Below the pieces are notes generated by a model. It was not told the origin of the DNA. It saw only the letters and a program-made list of their open reading frames with translations, and did not search any database. DNA of 64,000 nucleotides from Xanthocytophaga agilis (GTDB taxonomy: Bacteria; Bacteroidota; Bacteroidia; Cytophagales; 172606-1): the NCBI RefSeq assembly GCF_030068605.1, contig NZ_JASJOU010000001.1, positions 124,001 through 188,000 on the forward strand. The letters are read 5' to 3'. The position numbers were made by a program, and so were the translations under genes. This document shows, piece by piece, positions 35,453 to 42,669 of this stretch (position 1 is the first letter of the stretch; each line of letters starts with the position of its first letter).

Positions 35453-35501
35453 AATCGTTCAACAAGAACAAAGAGCATCAGAAAAACAAAATCCATTTTA
35501 T

Positions 35502-35858
35502 ATGAATGTGATTGCTTACCTAATCTATTTTGCTATAACCTATTGGGTTACAGTACATGTAGGGCTTAGTTTTTACAAGCATGGAAGACTTTATCTTCTT
35601 TCTCTTTTTCAAAATGATGAAAAGATTAGTGATAGTATCAATCGCTTACTGCTTGTTGGATACTATCTGCTTAATTTAGGCTATGTAACTATTATGATAC
35701 GCTTCTGGGACTCTGTTACTTCCTGGCAAATATTAGTCGCAAGTGTAAGTAATAGGGTAGGAAAGATCATGTTAACTCTGGCTATTATTCACTTTATCAA
35801 TATGACAGTACTTCTGTTTTTTAGTAAATCATATCATACATCTACTCATTCCAAATAA
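35502..35858 (+). CDS. Small membrane protein, first of a paralogous pair
   Basis: A 118-residue protein that I do not recognise by family. It has about three membrane helices (approximate residues 4-24, 46-66 and 88-108). Between the first two lies SFYKHGRLYLLSLFQNDEKISDSINRLLLVGYYLLNLGYV, which closely parallels the next gene's NSKVFMLDIF...STNKLFEVGFYLLNLGFAL. The shared YLLNLG motif begins the second helix. The ORF is 8 bp from its paralogue and both lie behind the palindromic promoter. No catalytic or metal-binding signature is evident. Confidence 0.72.
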   Translation: MNVIAYLIYFAITYWVTVHVGLSFYKHGRLYLLSLFQNDEKISDSINRLLLVGYYLLNLGYVTIMIRFWDSVTSWQILVASVSNRVGKIMLTLAIIHFINMTVLLFFSKSYHTSTHSK

Positions 35859-35866
35859 ACACTTTT

Positions 35867-36259
35867 ATGAAAACTTCATTTGTATTAACCTCGTATTTGA
35901 TCTACTTACCTGTTGTGGTAATGCTTACCTGGTATGTTGCTCATACCTTATTTAAAAATAGCAAAGTCTTTATGCTGGATATATTTCATGGGAAAAGTGA
36001 GATTGCCTATTCAACCAATAAATTGTTTGAGGTAGGATTCTACCTGCTGAATTTGGGTTTTGCTTTGTTGATAATGGAGACGAGTGCTGCTATAGCCAAT
36101 AGTCAGGGAATGCTGGAAGAGTTAAGTAGCAAAATAGGAGGGTTCAGTATCTATCTTGGTATAATGTTGTTCTTTAACCTGTATCTGTTTTTTAGAGGAC
36201 GTCGGATTTCTAAACAAAAAATGACGCAAAGTTTTGTACCACCTGCTGATTTGCAATAA
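35867..36259 (+). CDS. Small membrane protein, second of a paralogous pair
   Basis: A 130-residue paralogue of the preceding gene, with three predicted helices (about 8-28, 53-73 and 92-112), the same motif FEVGFYLLNLGFALLIM and a basic cytoplasmic tail RGRRISKQKM. The pair is probably co-transcribed (8-bp gap) and may form a hetero-oligomer in the inner membrane; this is inferred from duplication and spacing only. Function unknown. Confidence 0.72.
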   Translation: MKTSFVLTSYLIYLPVVVMLTWYVAHTLFKNSKVFMLDIFHGKSEIAYSTNKLFEVGFYLLNLGFALLIMETSAAIANSQGMLEELSSKIGGFSIYLGIMLFFNLYLFFRGRRISKQKMTQSFVPPADLQ

Positions 36260-36283
36260 ACAGAAACGAAATACAAAAGAAAT

Positions 36284-36314
36284 GCCAGTCGGAATATATT
36301 CTGACTGGCGTTTT
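36284..36314. terminator. Bidirectional terminator between the membrane pair and cysE
   Basis: 13-bp stem GCCAGTCGGAATA / TATTCTGACTGGC with one wobble pair and essentially no extra loop, followed by GTTTTG on the plus strand and a T-containing run on the minus strand. Both convergent genes end nearby. Confidence 0.75.
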
Positions 36315-36334
36315 GTTATGATAATCAGTAATTA

Positions 36335-37177
36335 TCAGATATAGTATTCAAGATATTCATCAGCCTTTTCGTATGCTGCTCCGCTCACTTTTATCTGAGT
36401 CTTATTATAAACTTTAGAATAGGGCTTGATACTTTCTGTAAGCCATACATTTCCGCCTATGATACTATCATGACCTACAACAACATGCCCACCCAGAATC
36501 GTTGCTCCTGCATAAATTACCACATTATCCTCAATCGTTGGATGGCGTTTTACACCTGCCAGGGTTTTTTCTACACTTAAAGCCCCCAATGTTACACCCT
36601 GATATATTTTAACACGATTTCCTATAACTGTAGTTTGACCAATCACAATACCTGTACCATGATCTATGCAGAAATGCTCTCCAATAGTTGCTCCTGGATG
36701 TATGTCAATACCTGTTTTCTGATGAGCATATTCTGTTAATAGACGTGGAATCAAAGGAACTCCTAACTGGCATAGCCGATGGGCCATACGATAAATAGCT
36801 ATGGCATAGAAGCCAGGATAAGCCAGTATAACTTCATTAGGACTTGTTGCAGCAGGGTCTCCATCTGCCATAGCACGTGCGTCGTTCAAGAGCAAATCAT
36901 AAATGCGTGGAAGGCTTTCTGCAAACTGATTAGCAATGGTCGCAGCAGGAGCGGGGAGATTAGGCTCAATATCAATTAAAAGCTTTTCTCCATTGTTTTG
37001 TAATTCATAGAGTTCTGCTTCTACACTTTCAGGTGTTTTGAATGTTTGATCTGCAAATTGTGGAAATAACATTTGCAAAACTGAGTCTATAAAACGATAT
37101 ACTTCAATCTTTTGTGGAAGTTTGTCATAACTTGTGTGTGACTGAAATAACGTTTGTGCAAAACGGTGGTAATTCAT
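36335..37177 (-). CDS. cysE: Serine O-acetyltransferase
   Basis: Transfers acetyl from acetyl-CoA to L-serine, the first step of cysteine synthesis. The N-terminal helical domain (about 1-135) is followed by the left-handed parallel beta-helix of hexapeptide repeats: GIDIHPGATIGEHFCIDHGTG, IGQTTVIGNRVKIYQGVTLGA, NVVIYAGATILGGHVVVGHDS. The catalytic His/Asp pair is in the FCIDHGTG segment. The 280-residue length and the EpsC-like N-terminus match Bacteroidota enzymes. It lies 65 bp downstream of the isochorismate synthase gene on the same strand, possibly co-transcribed. Confidence 0.93.
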   Translation of the reverse strand: MNYHRFAQTLFQSHTSYDKLPQKIEVYRFIDSVLQMLFPQFADQTFKTPESVEAELYELQNNGEKLLIDIEPNLPAPAATIANQFAESLPRIYDLLLNDARAMADGDPAATSPNEVILAYPGFYAIAIYRMAHRLCQLGVPLIPRLLTEYAHQKTGIDIHPGATIGEHFCIDHGTGIVIGQTTVIGNRVKIYQGVTLGALSVEKTLAGVKRHPTIEDNVVIYAGATILGGHVVVGHDSIIGGNVWLTESIKPYSKVYNKTQIKVSGAAYEKADEYLEYYI

Positions 37178-37242
37178 AATCGTGGCAAGATAGATGAAAT
37201 AAGCAGATAATGTAAAAGTAGTATAAAACCCAATGGTAATGG

Positions 37243-38475
37243 CTATACGCCTACAATTTTCCGCATAGTTTGTGTTTTTAATTCTGTTTCACGCCATTCC
37301 CGTTCTGGAATAGACCCTGTTGTAATACCTGCTCCTGCATAAAAAATAACCCGATTGCTGAGCCATTGTGTACATCGCAGGTTTACAAAAAGATGAGACT
37401 CTCCATCTATATTTACAGGACCTAGAAATCCGCTATAAAATTCCCGGTTATGAGGTTCGTGGTTAATAATGAAGTCCATGGCTGGTTCTTTGGGAGTACC
37501 ACAGACTGCAGACGTAGGATGCAATAACCGAAGCATAACTGTACCCAACTGGGGAAACTGAGTAGCTTGCATATCTACAGTCAAATCAGTTCGTAAGTGT
37601 AAAAGATTACCTGCGATCACAGTTTTTGGACCTTCTTCTTCAAATTCCCTCAAACGAATTTTTTTGAAACAGTTAATAATGTAACGGCTAACCAATGCCT
37701 GTTCTTCTATCTCTTTCTGCTTCCACATTACTTCAGACAATGGTACACCTGGCTCATAAGGTTGTGTTCCTGCCAAAGCTATTGTACGAAATATCTTTTG
37801 TTTATTCGTGCTGATAATCACCTCAGGAGAAGCTCCCATCCATGTACCATGTTCAGGTATACTGATTAATGAGACAAAAGCCAGTGGATAAGATTGAGTT
37901 AGCTTAAAGTAAGTTTGAATGATATTGATATCTTCCTTGATTGGAACTGTAATAGTGCGGGAAAGTACAACTTTTTGAAAGTTTCCTTCTTCCATCTCCC
38001 GAATAGCCTTAGATACCATATCTTCAAATATGGCTTGATCTGCATCCTGCGTTTGATAGGAAGTTCTGGAAGATATAACTGATGAATGATTTCTGGTTTG
38101 TAAAATATTCTCTACAGTCTGATAGAAATTTTCTTTTCGAATCTGTAAGATAGGATCGTTAAGAGGAAGATTCTTATCCGAGAATATGTAGGTTTCTCTT
38201 GATGGATCTTGTTCTAGCGTAAAATGAATGTCCGCATGAATAAATAAAGACTGATCTGCTTCAGGGTTAATGAAGGGACTGACTGCAAATCCGGAATGCA
38301 GTTCTTCAAGATCAATGACCGTTTTTTGAGGTTGCCCTGAAAGATCTATTATTCCCTGAATTTCCTGAGTTTCTGGTAACCGCCATAATGCGATAGGTAA
38401 ACCCATTTGGTGTGTAGCAATCCAGAGTGCTTGTATATATTCTAAAGTATTTGTTAATGTAATAGAAGAAACCAT
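37243..38475 (-). CDS. Isochorismate synthase
   Basis: Chorismate-binding enzyme that converts chorismate to isochorismate, probably for menaquinone. The catalytic half holds FQKVVLSRTITVP, the GTWMGASPEVII block, KIFRTIALAGTQP, the KEIEEQALVSRYI helix, HLRTDL, LHPTSAVCGTPK and the terminal FYAGAGITTGSIPEREWRETELKTQTM. These are features of MenF/EntC/DhbC rather than TrpE or PabB. No other men gene is in the window. The frame extends to an ATG at 38517, but a weak promoter-like sequence (TTG-N22-GAACTTTG) on the minus strand makes ATG 38475 (410 residues) slightly more likely. Confidence 0.88.
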   Translation of the reverse strand: MVSSITLTNTLEYIQALWIATHQMGLPIALWRLPETQEIQGIIDLSGQPQKTVIDLEELHSGFAVSPFINPEADQSLFIHADIHFTLEQDPSRETYIFSDKNLPLNDPILQIRKENFYQTVENILQTRNHSSVISSRTSYQTQDADQAIFEDMVSKAIREMEEGNFQKVVLSRTITVPIKEDINIIQTYFKLTQSYPLAFVSLISIPEHGTWMGASPEVIISTNKQKIFRTIALAGTQPYEPGVPLSEVMWKQKEIEEQALVSRYIINCFKKIRLREFEEEGPKTVIAGNLLHLRTDLTVDMQATQFPQLGTVMLRLLHPTSAVCGTPKEPAMDFIINHEPHNREFYSGFLGPVNIDGESHLFVNLRCTQWLSNRVIFYAGAGITTGSIPEREWRETELKTQTMRKIVGV

Positions 38476-38654
38476 GGAAATGTGCAAAGTTCGATACTCA
38501 GAAAGGTAATAGACCAAAATAGTACCCTGATAAGATTCTCATGCTCACCTTAGGATATACAAAGAACTGAAAAAAAAAACTTTCAGTTTCCATTTTTTTC
38601 AAAAAATAAGAAAACCAATCAGAGTGGATGATCAGGCTGGATAAATACCTATAC

Positions 38655-38662
38655 TATATTTG
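38655..38662 (+). promoter_or_regulatory. Candidate -7 box (TATATTTG) for the histidine phosphatase gene
   Basis: Exact TAnnTTTG, 74 bp before the ATG at 38737; no TTG at the right distance. Confidence 0.35.
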
Positions 38663-38736
38663 AGGGAATTGGGAGTGATATTCACGTCTTTGTATAAATT
38701 AATTCTTATTTTTACTCTGTTAACAAACGTTTACTT

Positions 38737-39249
38737 ATGAAGAGATACTATCTTGCCCTATTCTTTTTCCTTGGTTATATAGGTAATGGCATAAACCTCT
38801 ATGCACAACAAGTAGCAGGAAAGGAGACTGTTATATTTCTTGTCCGACATGCAGAGAAAGATCTTACGGAAAGCTCAAGTGATCCCTCACTTTCTTTGGA
38901 GGGAAAGAAACATGCGGAACAATTGGCTGCAATTTTGAAAGATGCAGGAATTGAAGCTATTTATTCCACGGCAACTAAGAGGACAGAACAGACTGCATTG
39001 CCTTTGTTGCAGAAGTTGGGCTTATCTATTATTCACTATGATGCCAAAGACTCTGATCTGGCTATAAATTTAGCGAAGAAGGGAAAAGATAAACGTATTT
39101 TAGTAGTAAGTCACTCAAATGTGGTTCCTAAGCTGCTAAATGAGTGGACAAAGTCAAAAAAATATACAGAGTCAGAGGATTATGGTGATTTGTATATTGT
39201 AAAAATTAGTGATAGTCAACCTGCTAATGTGATTAAATTATACTTCTAA
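38737..39249 (+). CDS. Secreted histidine phosphatase (phosphoglycerate mutase-like)
   Basis: A 170-residue protein of histidine phosphatase branch 1 with a signal peptide (MKRYYLALFFFLGYIGNGINLYAQ), so it acts outside the cytoplasm. The catalytic phosphoacceptor His lies in FLVRHAEKDL, in place of the usual RHGE; the second active-site His is in VVSHSNVVPKLL. The RHAEK form is typical of small SixA-like and other short phosphatases. Substrate unknown. Confidence 0.88.
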   Translation: MKRYYLALFFFLGYIGNGINLYAQQVAGKETVIFLVRHAEKDLTESSSDPSLSLEGKKHAEQLAAILKDAGIEAIYSTATKRTEQTALPLLQKLGLSIIHYDAKDSDLAINLAKKGKDKRILVVSHSNVVPKLLNEWTKSKKYTESEDYGDLYIVKISDSQPANVIKLYF

Positions 39250-39250
39250 T

Positions 39251-39280
39251 AAAACTGCCTATGTTCAATACATAGGCAGT
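39251..39280 (-). terminator. Terminator of the pseudopilin-tailed gene
   Basis: 10-bp stem ACTGCCTATG / CATAGGCAGT, loop TTCAATA, followed by TTTTATT on the minus strand. Confidence 0.68.
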
Positions 39281-39326
39281 AAAAAGAGATAATTGACCGA
39301 ATTGTTTGGATTGACAAGTAGAGTAA

Positions 39327-39920
39327 TTAACGAACCTGATAGAGCAGATCATCCTCTGTATCTGTATTTCCATCTGCTCCGGATGATCGTAACATAAAAG
39401 ATTGTCCGTTATTGAGAGTATTGTACTGATATACGTTTTCCCAACTATCTTTATCCCAATCTCTTCGTAATGGATCGTTACCTATTATTTCTGTAAGAGT
39501 TGCCGGATAGGTCTTTGTACTCTCTTTATAGAACTGTAAGGCAGATACTATCTGATCACATTCCTGGCGTGTGTTTCTTTTGTGGAAATAATTTTGTCCA
39601 AAAATAAATATACAGGAAATAACAAGTGCAAGAATGAGTAGGGTAACAAAAGTTGATTTTACTATTGATTTAAAGATGTATAGGTAATTTATAGATGAAA
39701 GATCTACATTCCATTTTGATACAGAAACAAATGGTAGAGTAAATGTATCATGGTTCATAGAGCGTACAATAACGTATCCTATTACCATAAGGAGGATACA
39801 CATAAGTCCAGGTAGAAAGCCAGATAGCAATGAAACTACTGCAAATAGAAATCCTGTACAGAATAAAGTTATTCCGGCAGAATAAAGTAATGTGTATAAG
39901 GTAGGATGGGAAGATTTCAT
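39327..39920 (-). CDS. Membrane protein with pseudopilin (GspG)-like C-terminal domain
   Basis: A 197-residue protein with three hydrophobic segments (about 8-30, 32-50 and 88-110), then a periplasmic C-terminal domain, IVSALQFYKESTKTYPATLTEIIGNDPLRRDW...LRSSGADGNTDTEDDLLYQV. That domain closely resembles the C-terminal region of the type II secretion major pseudopilin GspG, including the SSGADG and D-rich calcium-binding end. The usual prepilin peptidase site (GFTLIE) is absent and three membrane helices replace the pilin helix, so it is not a normal pilin. It follows the penicillin acylase gene by 10 bp and is probably in its operon. Confidence 0.72.
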   Translation of the reverse strand: MKSSHPTLYTLLYSAGITLFCTGFLFAVVSLLSGFLPGLMCILLMVIGYVIVRSMNHDTFTLPFVSVSKWNVDLSSINYLYIFKSIVKSTFVTLLILALVISCIFIFGQNYFHKRNTRQECDQIVSALQFYKESTKTYPATLTEIIGNDPLRRDWDKDSWENVYQYNTLNNGQSFMLRSSGADGNTDTEDDLLYQVR

Positions 39921-39930
39921 AGTATGTATC

Positions 39931-42408
39931 TTAATGTGTTAATGTCCAGGTAGTTTTAATACGTTCATTTTTTTCCACTGATTTATGTAAGAATACAACA
40001 TCCAGCAATTCTCCTTTAGACCATTTGTCTATCATATTATCATAATAGTAACTGCCAGGGTTACCAGATTGGCCACCTGGATAGAGTGCATACGCTTTAA
40101 GGCTTGGTCCTAATGCCACTACCATACGCCATGACGGGCCGTTGCGTTCAGAGGTTGCATTTACAATTCCTCTGCCTCCTCCAATCCATATATCCTTTCG
40201 TGAGAAAGGAAGAATTGAACGGGACAAATGTAGAATGGTTGTACTTTTGTATTTTGCCCAAGCCCAGGATTCTGGATTTAATTCTCCTTTTTTAGTTGTG
40301 AGTGTGTCAATGGTAGCTCTGAATGATTGAGTTGCTATATCTGCCAGTGTTTCTTTTTGTTCTGTTTCTTTATTGTCAATCCATGGGGAGGTAGGTTCTG
40401 TTGTTACAAGTTTTACCGTTCTATCCTGGTTGGGCATTCGCATAGGTTTGTCATCTGTACTACGAAACTCATCCCATAATTTTAGTGAGAAATATTGCCA
40501 CCAAACATAAAATATTGTTGGTCCAATCTCTGCAGGGTTATTTTGTTTATTCCATGCAGCAATTGTTTGATATGCTTCTAATTGTTCCTTACTAAGTTGA
40601 CTTTGTGAAACATACGATAATAACTGTGGCAATACATCCCGTGCGTGAATATTATAGTTGTCATTTTGCAACATACGAAGGCTATCAGGGGTGATCTGTT
40701 GCATGCTGGTTAATCTTTGATTGATGCGTTCGCCACGAGAGTAGTTGGAAAATTCCCACCCCAGATAATAAGGATATGTTGTATCAGCAGAAAATTGGTT
40801 GGCAGAGCTGACAAACCCACGAGGAGGGTTAAGAACATGGGGATTCTGAGCATGAGGAATCCACCCTTGCCAGTCATAGGCAGAGTTAGATCCATCCAGA
40901 ATAAACTTACCCTGTTCTTTCCATTTGATAGGAAATTTACCATTAGGCCACAAGGCAATATCATTGTCAGCAGATGCGAAAACAAAGTTTTGAGCTGGGC
41001 TTATATAATAAGATAGGGCTTTTACATAATCTGAGTAATTTTTGGCCCGATTAAGGTAATAGAATGTAACCAGTTCGTTGGATGGTTCATGAGCAATCCA
41101 TCGCATAGCGCAACCAACAGGCGTTCTGCCATTTAATGATTGCATTCCTTCATTATACACTATAGGACCATGGTGGGTATATAAAACAGTATCTATAACA
41201 TCCGGTTTGCCCCGAACTTTAATAATTTCAGTAACCTGTTTTACTGGTTTGTAAACACCATCATATAAGTATTCTTTGTGGGTTTGATCTTTGAATGTAA
41301 TTTTATACCAATCCATTACATCTGATCCTACATTGGTTACACCCCATGCTACTTTCTCATTAAAACCACTAATAACATTAGGTGCTCCAGGTAATGAGGC
41401 CCCACATACATTTACGTCCGGACCGATAAGCTGAATCTGATACCAGATGGATGGTAACGATAGTTCCAGATGAGGGTCATTGGATAAAATAGGATAACCA
41501 GTGGCTGATTTCTGACCGTTTACAGCCCAATTGTTACTGCCAATTTCTTTCTCTGCCTGAGGATCATTGTATACAAGAGATGGATTTGCTTGAGAGATTT
41601 TGGATGAGCTGATAGCAGAGTTTGTGAGTGGTTTAATAAAATCTTTTGGAGGTTTTGGAGAAGGGAGTGGTTCAAAATCCCATTTGGTACCGACAGGGAT
41701 GACTGGATTTTCGTGAAATGGATAGTCAGGGAATAAATCTTTGACAACATCATAGCCATATTGAGCCAGCACATTTGTCATCTGACCATCATCATCACCC
41801 GTTGCCAGAGTGGTTGCCATTTGTTTTAATAGCAAGGCAGACTTTAGAGGTTCCCAGGGTTCTGGTGAATAATCAAGAATTTTGTATTCAACCGGATAAT
41901 CTTTTGGAGATAAGCTTGAAATATAGGCATTGACTCCTGCTGAATAAGCTTCCAGAATTTGTTTGCTTACAGAATCTGACATCATTTGTGTCAGTGTTGC
42001 TTTGGCCGCAACAACCATTCCTCTTCTACGGGCATTTCGATCTATTTCCAGTGTACGGTCTCCTATAATTTCAGATAACCTGCCTGCTGCGGCGTGAGTT
42101 TGCAATTCCATCTGCCATAACCGATCAGAGGCAGTGATATATCCCTGAGCATAAAACAGATCATAGGTATTATTAGCAAATATATGTGGTACATGATTGT
42201 CATCAAACCGGATCGTTACTTTATCCTGTAATCCTTTAAGAGAGAGACTCTTCTCTGATTCTGTTTTAGTTGGTTCTGCATTAGCCCAGAACCCGTGAAA
42301 GGGATTCAGTAGCTTTCCTATAGGAGGGAGAACCCCCAACTTGGTATTAAATAAAAAGATAAGTACAATTGTTAAAAGAGAAGAGAGAATGGCTTTAATC
42401 CATTTCAT
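39931..42408 (-). CDS. Penicillin acylase family protein (Ntn hydrolase, S45)
   Basis: An 825-residue precursor of the penicillin G acylase superfamily, which cleaves N-acyl bonds; targets in this group include acyl-homoserine lactones and beta-lactams, and the substrate here is unknown. A single N-terminal hydrophobic segment (ILSSLLTIVLIFLF) acts as signal or anchor. The alpha chain contains the FIRFD-like VTIRFDDNHVPHIFA start. The nucleophile Ser is in GSNNWAVNGQKSATGYPILSNDPH, where autoproteolysis would release the beta chain, and the oxyanion Asn lies later (NQFS). The chain ends with GGQSGNPGSYYYDNM, typical of the family. Confidence 0.94.
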   Translation of the reverse strand: MKWIKAILSSLLTIVLIFLFNTKLGVLPPIGKLLNPFHGFWANAEPTKTESEKSLSLKGLQDKVTIRFDDNHVPHIFANNTYDLFYAQGYITASDRLWQMELQTHAAAGRLSEIIGDRTLEIDRNARRRGMVVAAKATLTQMMSDSVSKQILEAYSAGVNAYISSLSPKDYPVEYKILDYSPEPWEPLKSALLLKQMATTLATGDDDGQMTNVLAQYGYDVVKDLFPDYPFHENPVIPVGTKWDFEPLPSPKPPKDFIKPLTNSAISSSKISQANPSLVYNDPQAEKEIGSNNWAVNGQKSATGYPILSNDPHLELSLPSIWYQIQLIGPDVNVCGASLPGAPNVISGFNEKVAWGVTNVGSDVMDWYKITFKDQTHKEYLYDGVYKPVKQVTEIIKVRGKPDVIDTVLYTHHGPIVYNEGMQSLNGRTPVGCAMRWIAHEPSNELVTFYYLNRAKNYSDYVKALSYYISPAQNFVFASADNDIALWPNGKFPIKWKEQGKFILDGSNSAYDWQGWIPHAQNPHVLNPPRGFVSSANQFSADTTYPYYLGWEFSNYSRGERINQRLTSMQQITPDSLRMLQNDNYNIHARDVLPQLLSYVSQSQLSKEQLEAYQTIAAWNKQNNPAEIGPTIFYVWWQYFSLKLWDEFRSTDDKPMRMPNQDRTVKLVTTEPTSPWIDNKETEQKETLADIATQSFRATIDTLTTKKGELNPESWAWAKYKSTTILHLSRSILPFSRKDIWIGGGRGIVNATSERNGPSWRMVVALGPSLKAYALYPGGQSGNPGSYYYDNMIDKWSKGELLDVVFLHKSVEKNERIKTTWTLTH

Positions 42409-42604
42409 AAAATCAGAAATAAGAGGTTAGATCAGACAGATACTGTGTTTGATTCAGACAGACAATTAAAATATGTGTAAAAGATACTAGTGCAGTTGAA
42501 AAGTACCAAATACTTCTGGGAAAATTGATTATATCTTGATCTATATGCTTCTATAAATAACTTTAGAGGAAATTCTCTCATAGAATGACTTTTCATATTC
42601 TGAT

Positions 42605-42644
42605 AAAAAAATATCCCTCTGATTAATCAACATCAGAGGGATAT
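42605..42644 (-). terminator. Terminator of lptD
   Basis: 13-bp stem ATATCCCTCTGAT / ATCAGAGGGATAT, loop TAATCAAC, then six T on the minus strand; 25 bp past the lptD stop. Confidence 0.88.
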
Positions 42645-42669
42645 ACTTATTTAAAACAGACAAATTAGT

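Larger units (their letters stand above)
35237..35501. other. Non-coding leader region before the paralogous membrane-protein pair
   Basis: AT-rich stretch after the M43 terminator. It holds the 46-bp palindrome (35396-35441) and the promoter (35422-35452); the remainder (35237-35395) shows no gene or other clear signal. Confidence 0.55.

Noticed and set aside
40717-41016. 99-codon plus-strand ORF inside the penicillin acylase gene
   Set aside because: Shadow of a well-supported gene on the other strand.
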